A DNA stretch of 64,000 bases. It comes from Pleodorina starrii (lineage: Eukaryota; Chlorophyta; Chlorophyceae; Chlamydomonadales; Volvocaceae). This document shows positions 1-11,487 of this stretch, one piece after another. A program made the translations under genes and the position numbers. Below the pieces are notes generated by a model. That model ran no database searches. It saw nothing but the letters and a program-made list of their open reading frames with translations, and was not told where the DNA came from. The stretch lies in the NCBI GenBank assembly GCA_030267565.1, contig BRXU01000027.1, positions 1,287,001 through 1,351,000 on the forward strand. Reading direction: 5' to 3'. The first letter of the stretch is position 1; every line of letters starts with the position of its first letter.

Positions 1-796
1 GATGCCGCGCTCGTCCGAGGCGTTGAGCTCCAGGGTCATGTTGGCCAACGAGTTGCCGTACATTTGTCGTGCAACCGCCAGGATGGTGGACGTCTTGCCG
101 GTGCCGGGCGGGCCGTACAGCAGCAAGTGGGGCAGCCGGTTCTCGCCGGTCAGCCGCTTGACTGCCCGGGGAGGGGGGCGAGGGCGAGGGGCGAGGGGGG
201 GATGACAAAGGGGAGATGACAATTTGACAAAGGGTAAGGGTGCAGGAGCAAGAGGGGGCGGGTCATGGGGGAGTGGGTGGGTGGGATGGATGGCTTGGCG
301 TGTGTGGGAGGGCGAGGCGGAGGGAGAAGGGGGGGGGCGGCGCCAAGAGCTTCGGTTGGTGGTTGCGTGTTGAGGAGAGGCCGGACGGGCAGGCGGGCGG
401 GAGGTGTGGAGGAGGGAGTTGCCAGGGGACAGACAGTGGAGGGCTGTGGGGTTGTGGAGGGTTTGGTTTTGCTCTCTCTTGCAGAACAAGAGAGCCCGTC
501 ACACCAGCGTGGGCGCACTCGGGCACGCGAGACCCCAGCAGTCATCCCAGCGTGCGCCCAGCTGATAACCCGGCGGGGGCAGCGACCTTGAACCTTCACC
601 CTCCTCCGTCCCTCTTACTCGTATCGATGATTTGTTTATGCGCCGCCACCTCATCCAGATTTTTGGGGCGGAACTTCTCTACCCACGGTGCGTTGCGGCC
701 ATCAACCGTCCCGTCCGTCCGCAACCGCGAGCTGGGCGCGGCAAGAGCGTGGTCCAGGTCGGCCATGGCCGAGATGTCTTGTCGGGCGATCGCCAT
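1..796 (-). CDS. RFC3: Replication factor C subunit 3 (small clamp-loader subunit), 5' part only
   Basis: Exons 796-619 and 161-1 (gene continues off the left edge). RFC is the heteropentameric AAA+ ATPase that loads PCNA at primer ends in the nucleus. Exon 1 encodes the ATG at 796 and the small-subunit signature [20 protein letters not shown]. The donor after 619 and acceptor before 161 restore frame to give an [17 protein letters not shown] stretch followed by the Walker A motif [10 protein letters not shown] and the ELNASDERG box. The [11 protein letters not shown] sequence is characteristic of yeast Rfc3/human RFC5 rather than RFC2 or RFC4. Walker B and the sensor motifs lie outside the window. 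Plant naming is RFC3; human orthologue is called RFC5. Confidence 0.92.
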
Positions 797-1272
797 GGTC
801 CCTGGTGCCCGAAGTTGCTAGCTGCTGTTCGCGCGTTAGGGCAGAAAAGGCGCGCTGCGGAGCCCCCGCACGCCGCAGGCACCTTTGCGAGCGCTTAGCG
901 AATAATAATTTAAACTTGTGTTTTGTAGTGCTTGATGAGCATCATGAAGACCAAGCTTTTACAGCTAGCTGCCTTTGACACCGAATTCGCTGTTCCAATT
1001 CACTTCAGAACTCTGTGGTGAGGCAGGTTAAGGTGTGTGCCAGACAGCATGTAATCTCTTGTATTATATTATTATGAAGATCTACAAGTCTGAAGGATTG
1101 AGTGGCTGAGTGCTCTTGCATCGGGGTACACGAGCACCGTTTGTAAGCCGTCCCGCCAAATTCGTTTTCCGTGATCACACTCAGAAAAAACACTAAGGTG
1201 CCCAACTTTGTGTGCATACAATATAATATACCTGTTTATTCCTCGATCCTCGGCGCGCTACCCCCAAAAAGA
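797..1272. promoter_or_regulatory. Shared upstream region of divergent genes
   Basis: 476 bp separate the RFC3 start codon (minus) from the start of the YqgF-like candidate (plus). The stretch is clearly AT-richer than the flanking exons (for example an AATAATAATTTAAA run near 900). It holds no plausible ORF. I see no definite TATA box; the role as a bidirectional promoter is inferred from head-to-head layout only. Confidence 0.4.
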
Positions 1273-2942
1273 ATGAGCGCTGGGACGAGAGTAGTACCCG
1301 CTTTGGAACTGCTTCAGAAGCTTGCGGCCGGCAAGCGCCTGCTTGGAATAGCTGTTACGCAGCGCAGCGTTGAGGTCGCAGTCATTGGGCCGCCCTACGA
1401 CTCCGCCAAGCTATTGCGGTGCGTACAGCACACCAATCCCCGCCGCACTCCCTTTCCGGCCAGGCCACCCCGCGGAAAAACGACAACACACGCCCTTAGC
1501 TGGGACGATGTCCTGGACGCAGGACGGGGAGCTTTCTTTCGCCCGAGGAGTTGAGCGCCGTGCTAGATGAGGCCAAGGTATGTGCGGCGGGGAAGGCGGT
1601 GGGAAACGCCGCGGTCAAGGGCCGGAATTTGAAATTCCCCCAATGCCGGGTGCGGATCCTGGGGTGGGCGAGGTGATAGGCGCCATCACGACTCTGCGAG
1701 CAGCAGAGGTCACAGCGATGGGAGGGCGGGGGTGGCCGTGGTAACGCAGACCTGCCTTCCCTCCCTCGCGCAGACGCAGACGCCGGCACGGTGGTCGCTG
1801 CAGCCGGGAAAACCCGACAGCGGTTGCCCCCCCCCCCCACACATACACACACGCGCCCGCAAACCCATCATGACACCCAGTGCCGCCGCGGACTGCTTAC
1901 CGCCGTATCGTATTCGATGTCGTACGCGCCCGCAGCGCAGGCTGAGGCGGTGGTGCTGGGCGGCTCAGGCGCCTTCCGTACGGATGGATCCACGCAGCTG
2001 GGTGTACGGAAGCTGATCTCGGGGCTGCAGGGCCTTGTGTACGACAATGACTGGATGCCCAGCGCCGCGCCACGATCCGTCGCCGCGCAGGCGGCGGTGC
2101 CGATCTGGTTCTGGTGCGTAGCGGTTGGTTGGTTGGTTGGTTGGTTGGTCGGCTGGGTGGCGGTTGCGGCAGCTCCGACTGGGGCTTTAGCGGCCCGGGG
2201 TTGGGGTGGGTGGGTGGGTGGGTGGGTGGGTGCGTGGATGGGTGGAGGGGCGCACATCCGTGTCTCCTCTCTGTAAACGGCTACTGCTGGCCCGGCACCC
2301 ACCATGCCACCACCTTGCCGAGCGCCATTCCCGACTGCGCCAACGATGCCAGCTGCCCTGCCCCCCACTACCTCCCACTGCCGCCCCCCCTGCCCCCCCC
2401 CCACTGGCCCCCTCCCTGCAGTCGTGGAGGGCAGGATGACGCGGCTCGTCTGGTGGTGGATCACGTGCAGGTGGGGCCGGGGGGGGCCGGGCAGCTCCAG
2501 GGAAGGGAAGGAGGGAGGGAGGGGGGGGCACCATGGCAGGGATTTCATGGCTGGGGGGACTCGGCGCCGGCTGCGGTGAAGGTCTGGTGCCGCGTTGAAG
2601 CGACCGGCTTGGACGTCGCGGCCGCCCTATCCCGTGGGAGGAAGGGGCGAAAGGGTGGGGTGGTAGGAAGTATGGGGGGGGCGGGTGGGGCGGATGGGGC
2701 GGGGCGGGGCTGCTTCCCGGCGGCGTCCGCTGCCCTCCTGCAGTGTGTGTGGTACTGTGGTTGTGGTTGTTGGGCGGCTGGCGGAATTAACATTATGTTG
2801 CGTTACGTCACAGCCGACACTCAGCAGCCAACGCGCCTGACTCCGCGGCTCCTGACTCCCGCCTCCCCCCCCACCCTAAACGCAGGCGCACACCACCCCC
2901 CAGCAGCGGCTGGTGCTGAGGGGCATGGCGGACACCACCTGA
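1273..2942 (+). CDS. Possible YqgF/RuvX-like RNase H-fold protein (organellar type)
   Basis: Proposed exons 1273-1418, 1523-1577, 1941-2113, 2422-2470, 2886-2942 (about 159 aa). The first three join cleanly and read like a YqgF domain: a GKRLLGIAVTQRSVEVAV beta-hairpin where the family has RLLGLDVGxxRxGxA, then LSPEELSAVLDEAK, then AEAVVLGGSGAFRTDG followed by VRKLISGLQ, as in the family's VVGxPxxxDG and RxFxxxL segments. VPIWF matches the strand before the family's WDERLT motif, but that motif itself does not appear, and the acidic residue of strand 1 is replaced by Ala. The last two exons (including LVVDHVQ and a TGA at 2940) are weakly supported. Bacterial YqgF is a pre-16S rRNA nuclease; plants carry organellar homologues. 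It may be a diverged, catalytically altered member. Confidence 0.35.
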
Positions 2943-4536
2943 CATCATCGCAGCGGCGGGGGAGGTGGGAGCGGTGCTGGGGGCAGGCGCTGGCGACGTG
3001 CCCCGTCCTGCCGGCCGGTCCGGTGCTGCGGGTTGGGGTGCAGATGCGGGTTGGGGTGCATGCGAGCGGGCGGTCCGGCTTGTGTACGTGTTTGTGTGCG
3101 GTGGGGGCGGTGGGGGTTGGTTGGTTGGTTGGTTGGGTTTCGGGGGGAAGAAGGGTGCATCAGGAGGCGAGATGCAGCGGGGATGTGGTGCGCGTGCGGG
3201 CGGCGGTCGCCTGATGCCTGTACGGCAACGTACGGCACGAGGATGTGGGAAAGATTACGAAACCGGGCATTGGATGGCAGCGTTGGGCGCATCCATGCAC
3301 GTGTGTGCGGCTGTAGGGTGTGCGGTGTGCGGTGACGCCACTCCATGTGGGTCGATGATGGATAATGACTAAGAGCCCCGGACATGATTATTAGTAATGG
3401 TGGTTGCAGCGGACTCGCTCCAGCGGGCTCCCCTAGATTTTGTGCAGATTTGGTCCTAGGAGCAGGAGCAGCAGCAGCCGCAGGCGGACCGCGAGTTTTG
3501 TCTAATACTTTTGCTTTTGCGGACGTTTCGGCGGCGTTCACTGGAGCGCCGTGACGGGGGGCTGGCGAGGCTGTGTTACGGTAGATGGAATAGTGTTGCT
3601 CGACCCTCGCTGCATGACGAGATGAATGATGAGGGATGAGGAACCCCCGCGCCGCGATGCCGGCCCTGCAAGTTTGTGCAAGGCGGTTCAAAAGGCGCCG
3701 GGTCACCGTCGTTTCAGTGGACTATCTCCGGCCCCGCCGAAGGATTGTATCGGAGGGCAGAATCGGCGGGGCGTTGTGGCAGTGGCAGAAACCGGCCGGG
3801 GCCAAGGAAGTCGGGTGTGAGCGCCGGAAGCGTGTGTGTCAACCGGCTCCGATCCCACTGGCGGGGCTGGAGGTGAGGAAGCGGCGGTGACCCGGCGGAC
3901 CTCCGCACATCTGCGAGGGGGGAAGGGGGGGTCGCAACCCGCCCCAGTGAGGCAAAGGATCGCAGTCGGGCCCCGAAGTCTGCGACCACAGCGACAGCGA
4001 CACACGACGGGCATGGCCCAGCCCCCCACCCTGTTTTCACGAGGCTACGGTAAATTGGTGTCCCATGGGGTTGTGTGTCGGTGTAGCTGTGCAACTCGCG
4101 TGCCCGGCTGTCAACGGTTCTGTCATTCGTGGCCCTGTAGCCCCGTACTGTGGAGCAGTGGTACCAACCGCTCAAAAAACGGTATTAACGGCTTCGCAAA
4201 GGCCGTTCGTTCCAGCGCCCGAAACCGCGATTCCAGGCTGAGACTCTCGGTCTTTTTTCCGCCTCGCCCGCAGCCTGAGAATAAAACCAATATTTACGCA
4301 GAAAACCCGCAGGGATTTAGGGTGATCGCCCTGCGGCTCCATTTCCTCCTGAAATTCCGCACAGTTATCTTTCGTGAAGCCCAGCACAGCCTCTACCAAG
4401 TCAATCAACTCATATGGATTTGACGGGCATAACTATATAGTATTCGTTTCGGTCGAGTCGGCAAATAAGAGCCGGGAGCAAGCTGCCCTTTCCGTTACTG
4501 TGTTCAGCGACCTTCCACACGACTTTATCGGAGCCA
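2943..4536. other. Intergenic, no convincing gene
   Basis: Open frames exist on both strands but lack good ATG starts or splice context. The minus-strand frame around 3706-3380 looks like an Arg/Ala-rich targeting sequence but begins at GTG. A minus-strand frame at 4408-4172 has gene-like composition (ELIDLVEAVLGFTKDN) but a stop just upstream and no ATG. A short GGTT array sits near 3118-3138. The last 200 bp is probably the promoter of the phosphoglycerate mutase gene. Confidence 0.4.
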
Positions 4537-7500
4537 ATGGCACAACCGGCTCGCGTTTTGTTTCTCCTGGTGGACGGCATCGGCGATGTGTCGGTGCCGG
4601 AGTTTGGGGACCGGACGCCCCTCGAGGTCGCCCATGTCCCGCACATGGACGCAATCGCAGGTGCGCGGGGGAGGGAGAAGGAGGGCTGTCATCGCTCAGA
4701 CCGCCGGAATGGGCCGCTGTTGCTCCGCTCTCCCCTCCCCCTCCGCCATCCGATATCTGCTGGGTCTGCCGTGCACCATGTCAACCCTACACCGCCCCCG
4801 CCCCCGCCAACCCGTCCCCCTCTCCGCTCCTCTGCCTCCTCCTCCCCCCCAACCCCCCGACCCACCCACACGCCCATTGGATCGCTCGCGTCCGGCTACT
4901 GCTTGTCGCTTCACTCCCCCTCCCTCCCCCTCCCCACCCCCCTCCCCCTCCCAGCCGGGGGCCTGACCGGTCTGCTGGACCCCGTGGAACCCGGCCTGGC
5001 TTGCGGCAGCGACACCGCCCACATGTCCCTCTTCGGATACGACCCGAGAATGTGGGGCGGGGGGGGGGCTGGGGCTGGGCTGGGGCTGGGGCTGGGGCTG
5101 GGGCTGGGGCTGGGGCTGGGGCTGGGGCTGGGGCTGGGGCTGGGGCTGGGGCTGGGGCTGGGGCTGGGGCTGGAGGGGAGGACGCGGTCGCGCGGGGTCG
5201 AGAGGCGGGGCCGGGGTGCTGGTGGGGGTAGGGGGCCTGGGCCCCCCAACCTCCACAGCCTCGACAGGTCGGGACCGGAGCTCGCGGACCTGCGGGGGGT
5301 CCATTCGGGGGGGGGGGGGGGCTGGAGTGGGTTTCCGGTAGGGGCTGCCAGTTGGGCGATCTCGGTTGGGCGGGCGTGCACCTCAGCTCTGAGACCGCTG
5401 CCTGCTGCTCTCCTTCCTCACGGAGCGTCCTGCTGAACGTTTTCGCGTTTCGGTTCGGCTCCCTCCCCCCCTCCCTCGCTGCCAAGCGCTTCGTCCTGCC
5501 GTCCACCGACCTACACACCACCCCCTTCCCTCTCTCCCTCCCTCCTCTCCCTCCCTCCATTCGCCCCCTCCCTCTCTCCCCCTCCGCGCGTCACAGCCAC
5601 TACCGCGGTCGCGGTGCCTTTGAGAGCATGGGCGCCGGCATCCCCATGGCCCCCGGCGACATCGCCTTCAAGTGCAACTTCGCCACCCTGGACCCCGCCA
5701 GCGGCATTGTCACCTCACGCAGAGCCGACCGACACTTTGAGCACGTGGGGCCAACACTGTGCAGGGCGCTGGACGGTGAGGGGGCGGGGAAGGGCGTGTT
5801 GGGTGTTGGGTATGGCAGTTCCAGAGGGGCAGGCTGGGGGGAGGCCGGTGAAAAAGCGGATGAGGGCAGGAGGGCAATGGAGGGTGCTGGGGGGGCGGGA
5901 GGACTGGGGGGGCGGGAGGGCATTTGGAGGGGCGTAAGGAAAGAAACACACCGCAGGGAGGGGAGGTCGGGGGCAGGGAGGGTTGGGTGCATGGATGGGT
6001 GGGTGGCGGGGTGGGGAAGCAGTCCAACGCCCTGATGGAGCCATCCGGGGGAGGCCCATCGACCCTCCCCGCGACACCAACAATCACCGCCTTGCAACCA
6101 CCTCCCCCGCAGTCGGTACCTCGACATCTCCGCCTCCGTTGTGTCGGCCTGCCAACCTGTGCCAGCCTATTCGGGCTGCTCCTGGCCCTGCCTTGCCTTG
6201 CGTGGCCCTGCCCCATTCGGAGCATTCCACCCGTGCCTCCCCCCGCCCCGCCCCGCCCCGCCCCGCCCCGCCCCGCCCCGCCCTCTCTTACAGGCCTGCG
6301 CCTGCCCGGCTACCCCGACCACTCGGTTGCCGTACAGTACGCCACCGAGCACCGGTGTGGTGTGGCGGTGCGGGGCCCGGGTCTGAGCGACTCTGTGGGG
6401 GATACCGACCCGCTCAAGGACCGGCTGCCACTCAGGAGGTCGGTGGCCACGGACGACACGCCCGAGGTGGGTGCCCGGGGGGGGGGTGAGGCGGCGGGAG
6501 AAGAACCCCTTACCCACCCTACCCGACTCCTCCGTTCCTTCCCTGCGGCTCACATCTCCATCCCTCTCCGATCCATGCAACCCCTACCACACGCACACAC
6601 ACTACCGTACGTCAATCCGCTTGCCAGCTCACCCTCTTTAACTGGACTGTCACACCATACTCTACCCCCTGCCCTCCCTAAAACCCTAAACCCTAAAACC
6701 CTAAAACCCTAAACCCTAAACCCTAAAACCCTAACCCTAAAACCCTAAAACCCTAAACCCTAAAACCCTAAAACCCTAAAACCCTCACCCTTCCCACCAC
6801 ACCCCTCCCCGTACCCACCCCTCGCCACCTCTCCCCCCTTCCCCCCCGCCAGGCCCACTTCACGGCCGGTCTGGTCAACGCACTTAGTGACGCCTTCCGC
6901 GCCGTATTGGAGTCCCACCCCATCAACTCCCAACGGGCGGCTGCCGGGCAGGGGGTGGCTAACGTGGTGCTGCTGAGGGGCTGCGGCAGCCGCATCCGGG
7001 TGCCCTCCTTCCAACAGAACCACGGCATGAGGCCCTGCCTGGTGGCACCCACCAAGATCATTGCGGGTGGGGGCTGGGGGGAGTGGTGGTGGTGATGGGG
7101 GTGCCGCTGCTGGTAGCAGTGCTGGAAGCAGTGTTGGTGCTGGTGCTATCGCTGATGCCGGTGTTGGTGTTGGTGGTGGTGCGGAGGAGGGGGGGGGAAT
7201 GGGGGCGCAAGGCCGCGGGTGAGCGAGCGTGGATGGGGCCAGTGCCGCGCCGGCTGCCGCTGCCGCTGCTGCTCCCTCCCTCCCTCCCTCTCCCTCCCCC
7301 TCCCCCCTGCATATCCGTGGATAACCCCCACCCCCACCCCCACCCCCTGCAGGCCTCGGACTGTCCTTCGACATCGACTCGCTGGACGCCCCGGGGGCCA
7401 CCGGATCGTACGACAGCCAGTTCCACGTCAAGGCTGAGACCATCTGCGACGCCCTCACCGGCGGCCACCGACCCAACACCACCACCACCACCACCACAAC

Positions 7501-9770
7501 CGGTACCGGCACCAGCGGGGCAGCAGGGCAACCACAGCAGGAGCAGCAGCAGCAGGAGCAGCAGCGGGGGGGCGGTGGTGATGATGACGCGGCGGCGCGC
7601 GAGGGGTCGGGGGCTGACGGCGGGGCTCAAGACAAGCAGCAGCAACACGGCGGAGGCGGTAGCGGCGGCGGAGGCAGTGGCCGGGGCGGTGGTTACGAGT
7701 TTGGGTTTGTCCACGTCAAGGCGGTGGACGACACGGGGCACGACCGCATGGTGCAGAACAAGGTACGTGTGGGTGGAGGGGTGGGTGGAGGGGGTTGGGG
7801 GGGAGAGGGGGGAGGGGGGCAGAGGGGGGCAGCGAGGGGCATTGGTTTCGGTGCGGGTGGTGTGTTGGTGGGGCTGTGGTTGACAGCGGCATGAGGAGGG
7901 CCCGGCAGGCTGCGCACGCCCGGCTGGCGGTATGTAGGCTTCTTCCGGCGGTCCTAGCCCCGCTCTCTGCCCGGGTGGCAGGAACACGCCCCGGCCCCGG
8001 CCCCGGACACAGGCGCACCTCACATCCCCGCGGCCCTCTCGGTCACTGTTCCCAACAACCCACCTTCCCGCTCCTTCTGTCCCCCGTTTCCCCACCTCGC
8101 CCCGCCTCTGTGCCTCTACTCGTCCCGACCACCGCTCTGCTGACCCTGCCGCTGCTGCCGCTTCTTCTTCTTCTGCTGCTGCTGCTGCCGCTTGCGATGC
8201 TTTCTTGGCCTGTTGCCATGTCATGTCGCGGTGCTGTGCTGCCCCATGCCGCTGTCCCGTGCTGTGCTGCGCGGTGCGGTCATGTCGTACTACGTGTGTT
8301 ACTCAGGTTCGTTTCCTTGAGGTGGTTGACCGGCTGGTGGGTCAGATGCTGCGGCGGCTGTGGGCGGCGGAGGCGGCGGGGTGTGGGCGCTACCTGCTGG
8401 TGCTGGCGGGGGACCACTCCACACCCGTGATGTTCGGGGACCACTCCAATGAGCCGGTGCCTTTCGCAATCGCCGGCGTCAGACACGCGGTCGAGGTGGG
8501 GCGGGGCCGCAGGGGTGGCAGGGCGGCAGGGGGAGCTGGTAGCGGGTGCTGGGCGGCAGCAGGGGTCCGGTGGGAGGCAGGGGGGCCGGCACGGGGGAGG
8601 GGCGGATGGCTGGGCGGCAGCAGGGGGCAGGGCAGCAGGGGCCCGGGCGGGAGGCGGGGGGACGACAGCGGGACAGGGACTGGCAGGACCAGGAGCCGGG
8701 CCGCTGCTGGCGGCGCGCGGCCGCATCTAAGGGCTTGGCGCATCGCAGGTACCGGGGCGGGGCCCCGCGGGCTGGGTTGGGTGGGACCGCAGGGTCTTTG
8801 TTGGGCGGTGCGATTTGGAGGGAACGAGCTGGAGGGGGCTGACGGGGGCCGTGCAGCGGCCGCGGGGCAGGCCCCAGGCTCCAGGCCCCGGCTGCATTTC
8901 GCACTGCGCGGCGCTGCAGCCCCCGGGGAGGAGCTGCATCCAGCCCTGCACTGCAGCTTGAGCCCCCACCTCAACGACGCCCCTCCCGCCTCCCCCCCGA
9001 TGGCCACAGCAAATCACTGCACCCTGGCCCGACCTTCTGTGTCCTGCGACAATGACAATGAACGCACACCGTGCTTTTTCTGCCCCCGCCGGGCTCGCGC
9101 CTCCCTCCTCTCTCCCCCCCCCCGCCCCAGGCCCTGGGTGGCCCCGCCTACATTGAGAGCGTCCCGCTGGGCCCCATCCCACTGCCCGACATCAAGAACC
9201 CGCCCCCCTCTGCGGAGCTGTGCAAGCAGGTGGCTGGATGGCTGGCTGGCTGGGGGGGGAGATGTTAACTGAAAGAGCGTGCGTTTGGGGCGCGGGAGGC
9301 CATACCGTTATCGGGTGTGTGCTCCTGGACGACAGGGCCAGTTGCGGGTCAGTTTGTCCATCCTGCTCCATCCGGCCTCCGTTGCCCGCCCGATGCCGTC
9401 CTATCTTCCAACACTCTTCGGACGCTCGCTGTCTTCCGTCCTTTTCGCGTCCTTCGCACGCCGCCTCTTCTTGCGTGCTCTTGCACATCACGCATGCCCC
9501 CCCACTGCCCCGTCGCCCCCCCAGGCAGCCTTCAAGGACGCCCGCCGCAAGGCCGCCTGGGCGGGTCGGCCGTGGGACCCTGCCATGCCCGCCGAGCTGT
9601 TCGGCCCCTGGCGGGAGCCCTGGCCCCAGGCGGTGCGGGGCGACCCGGTGCGGGCGTATGATGAGGTGTCGGTGGCGCGCGGTGCGCTGGGCCGCTTCCC
9701 CGGCTCGCAGGTCATGCGGCTGGTCAAGCAGTTTGCGGGGGTGGCGGACGCGGAAGCGCCCGGCAGGTAG
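4537..9770 (+). CDS. Archaeal-type cofactor-independent phosphoglycerate mutase (ApgM family)
   Basis: Nine exons, 4537-4660, 4955-5051, 5597-5775, 6294-6466, 6853-7066, 7353-7762, 8307-8495, 9131-9229, 9525-9770, join in phase to about 576 aa. The enzyme interconverts 3- and 2-phosphoglycerate in glycolysis/gluconeogenesis without 2,3-BPG, using two divalent metals and a phosphoserine intermediate. Visible motifs: metal-ligand LLVDGIGD (residues 11-17), GSDTAHMSLFGYDP (about 59-72) in the region of the catalytic serine, YRGRGAFESMGAG, FKCNFAT, GLSDSVGDTDP, VHVKAVDDTGHD and LAGDHSTPVMFGDHSNEPVP. These are ApgM (archaeal-type) signatures, not those of plant/bacterial GpmI or the dPGM family. 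Archaeal homologues are near 400 aa; the excess is mainly a Thr/Gln/Gly-rich insert of about 80 residues encoded by exon 6 (about 7470-7690). No clear transit peptide, so cytosolic location is likely. A TGTAA signal follows the stop by 84 nt. Confidence 0.9.
5071..5172 (+). repeat. (GGGGCT)n hexanucleotide array
   Basis: Roughly 16-17 tandem copies of GGGGCT, nearly uninterrupted apart from one shortened unit near the start. It lies 20 bp inside intron 2 of the phosphoglycerate mutase gene, on the transcribed sense strand, so both DNA and pre-mRNA could form G-quadruplexes. Confidence 0.95.
6241..6283 (+). repeat. (CCCCG)n pentamer array in intron 3 of the mutase gene
   Basis: About eight uninterrupted CCCCG units immediately upstream of the pyrimidine tract and CAG acceptor at 6291-6293. 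It sits where a branch point/pyrimidine tract would be expected. Confidence 0.95.
6676..6785 (+). repeat. Interstitial telomere-type repeats (CCCTAAA / CCCTAAAA mix)
   Basis: About 14 consecutive telomere-like units inside intron 4 of the phosphoglycerate mutase gene. Seven-base CCCTAAA units (plant type, TTTAGGG) are mixed with eight-base CCCTAAAA units (Chlamydomonas type, TTTTAGGG) and one CCCTAA unit. The C-rich strand is the sense strand of the gene. The array lies deep between coding exons, so it is internal, not a chromosome end. Confidence 0.95.
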
Positions 9771-11487
9771 TGGGGTAGTGCAAAACGGTGCATGAGAGAC
9801 CGCATGGGAGGGGTGTCCCTAAGAATTGGAGACCGTATCTCAGGGTTTGTGCCTGTAATATTTACCCGTGTGGGGCCGAGGATCGCCGACCGCTTGAGGG
9901 GACTCAGGTCCGCGGGAGCTGCGGCGGCGGCGGTGTGGTGCGACGCGGTTTGTACATGCGTCGGGAGGGCGCGACCTGTGAGCAACCGGAGAGTTATAAG
10001 GTAACCCCTGGTCTCAACTGCTGTGCTCTTCGTGGTGCGGAGCGGAGGCGCTGCAGGCAGCGCTGGGCTGGCTGAAATTCCCCAGCAGTCGAGGCGCCTC
10101 CCACACTTGCGAAATGTGGCGAGGGCCAGCGAGCTCTGCCGCTCGAACACCAGCCACTCCGTGATCGATCGAAACATACCGGTGTGGTGAAAATGGGATC
10201 GCGGATGCGTTATGCACTCCTACCCTCCGAGTCCATTGCAAACGGATTATGTGTCCAATTCGAGGACACGGCCCCATCCACGTGTCAGGTCGCTACCGGG
10301 GCCTAGTTGGACCTCATTACCCCCATAGTCGTTACCATACTAAGACAGCTGCCTCAACATCCATTACCTTACCACGGCCTCCTGCGTCAGTCACCGATTG
10401 CAACAGCAGGAGCAGCATCAATCGTGAAGGCAGCAAGGCAGCAAGACACACATCCCTTCCACAAACGCACACATACAAATCGGTACGAAGAAGCCCATCA
10501 GCAGTCACTGGGCAATACTGCAGCTACAAGTGAAAATAAAACATTCAAGCCCCGCGCAGAAGCAGCCAACGGCAACTGGCCTGGCGCTGGTTTGACATGG
10601 CGGGGGCAGGGAGCACTCGCACGCACGTGCGCAGCCGCGCGCACACCAAGAATCGTCTATTGCCAAAAGCACTGATCACCTCGAAAATCCGCGAAGGCGT
10701 ACTTATTTCTGCCTAGCCCCAAACCACATCAGCCACATGCGAGGTACGATGGCCCGCCTTCAAGGACACCTCTAACCAGGTACAGGGGTGGAGTTCGTTG
10801 CGAGTTGGCAACCGCCGCGGCAAAAAGCGAGGGCGCCAAATTTATGATGCGCATAGGCCCCCGCGGCGCACTTCAAAAGGAGGCTCACACGCAAACCGGG
10901 CGCGGAGAAGAGCCGCAGCCCACCGTCTTGATTCCATCCCAATCCCCATGACCCCTTAGTCCCAAACCCTTATCCCGCGCGCGCGATCTCAGATGCATGA
11001 CGAGCGAAAAGCCGTGCAGCTGCGATCTAGACATGCAACGTCCAAGAATGACGGACATTACGTTCCTCTTTCAGGTCTCAGGTCATCGAGTAAACGATCG
11101 GCACATGGCACCAAGCATTGATCAATTTTCGTGCGCGTGGCGTCGTGTACAGCCATGCAAACAGCCGTCCAAAAAGGACCCCGCATGCCATATGGAAAAT
11201 CACTAGCAAAGCAAAAGTGAACGTCGGAAGTAAACGTCAGTAAACGCAAAAACGCCGGTTAAACATATTTACCTATTCTTCGCGCAAGCGAGCTCACTTA
11301 AGTGGACAGCGCTAAGGGGCGGCGGGGGCCTGATGGTCTCCGAATGCACGCGGAGGCTCAACGCAGTCAGCCACCGCGCGCATTCATCGCGAGCAGCAAG
11401 CGGTGGTACACCACCACACCGTTTGGCAGATCACGCAGCCTCTGCGCATTGCTTGCTATGCCCCTTTGCTTTAGGCGATTTGTACGG
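9771..11487. other. Convergent intergenic region
   Basis: Lies between the stop of the mutase gene (plus) and the stop of the EF-hand gene (minus). It holds both 3' UTRs. Several short frames occur but none has domain-like content or splice-consistent partners. No RNA gene recognised. Confidence 0.5.
9854..9858 (+). terminator. TGTAA poly(A) signal of the mutase gene
   Basis: TGTAA, the chlorophycean poly(A) signal, occurs 84 nt after the stop codon in an AT-rich patch. This supports both the 3' end of the gene and the chlorophycean assignment. Confidence 0.5.

Noticed and set aside
2945..3706. 253-codon minus-strand frame with a mitochondrial-presequence-like start
   Set aside because: It begins with GTG, overlaps the 3' exon of the plus-strand candidate, and after about 120 residues becomes simple-repeat translation.
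4172..4408. Minus-strand frame with coding-like sequence ELIDLVEAVLGFTKDN
   Set aside because: No ATG, an in-frame stop just upstream, and no acceptor that would make it an internal exon; too close to the mutase start. Left as intergenic.
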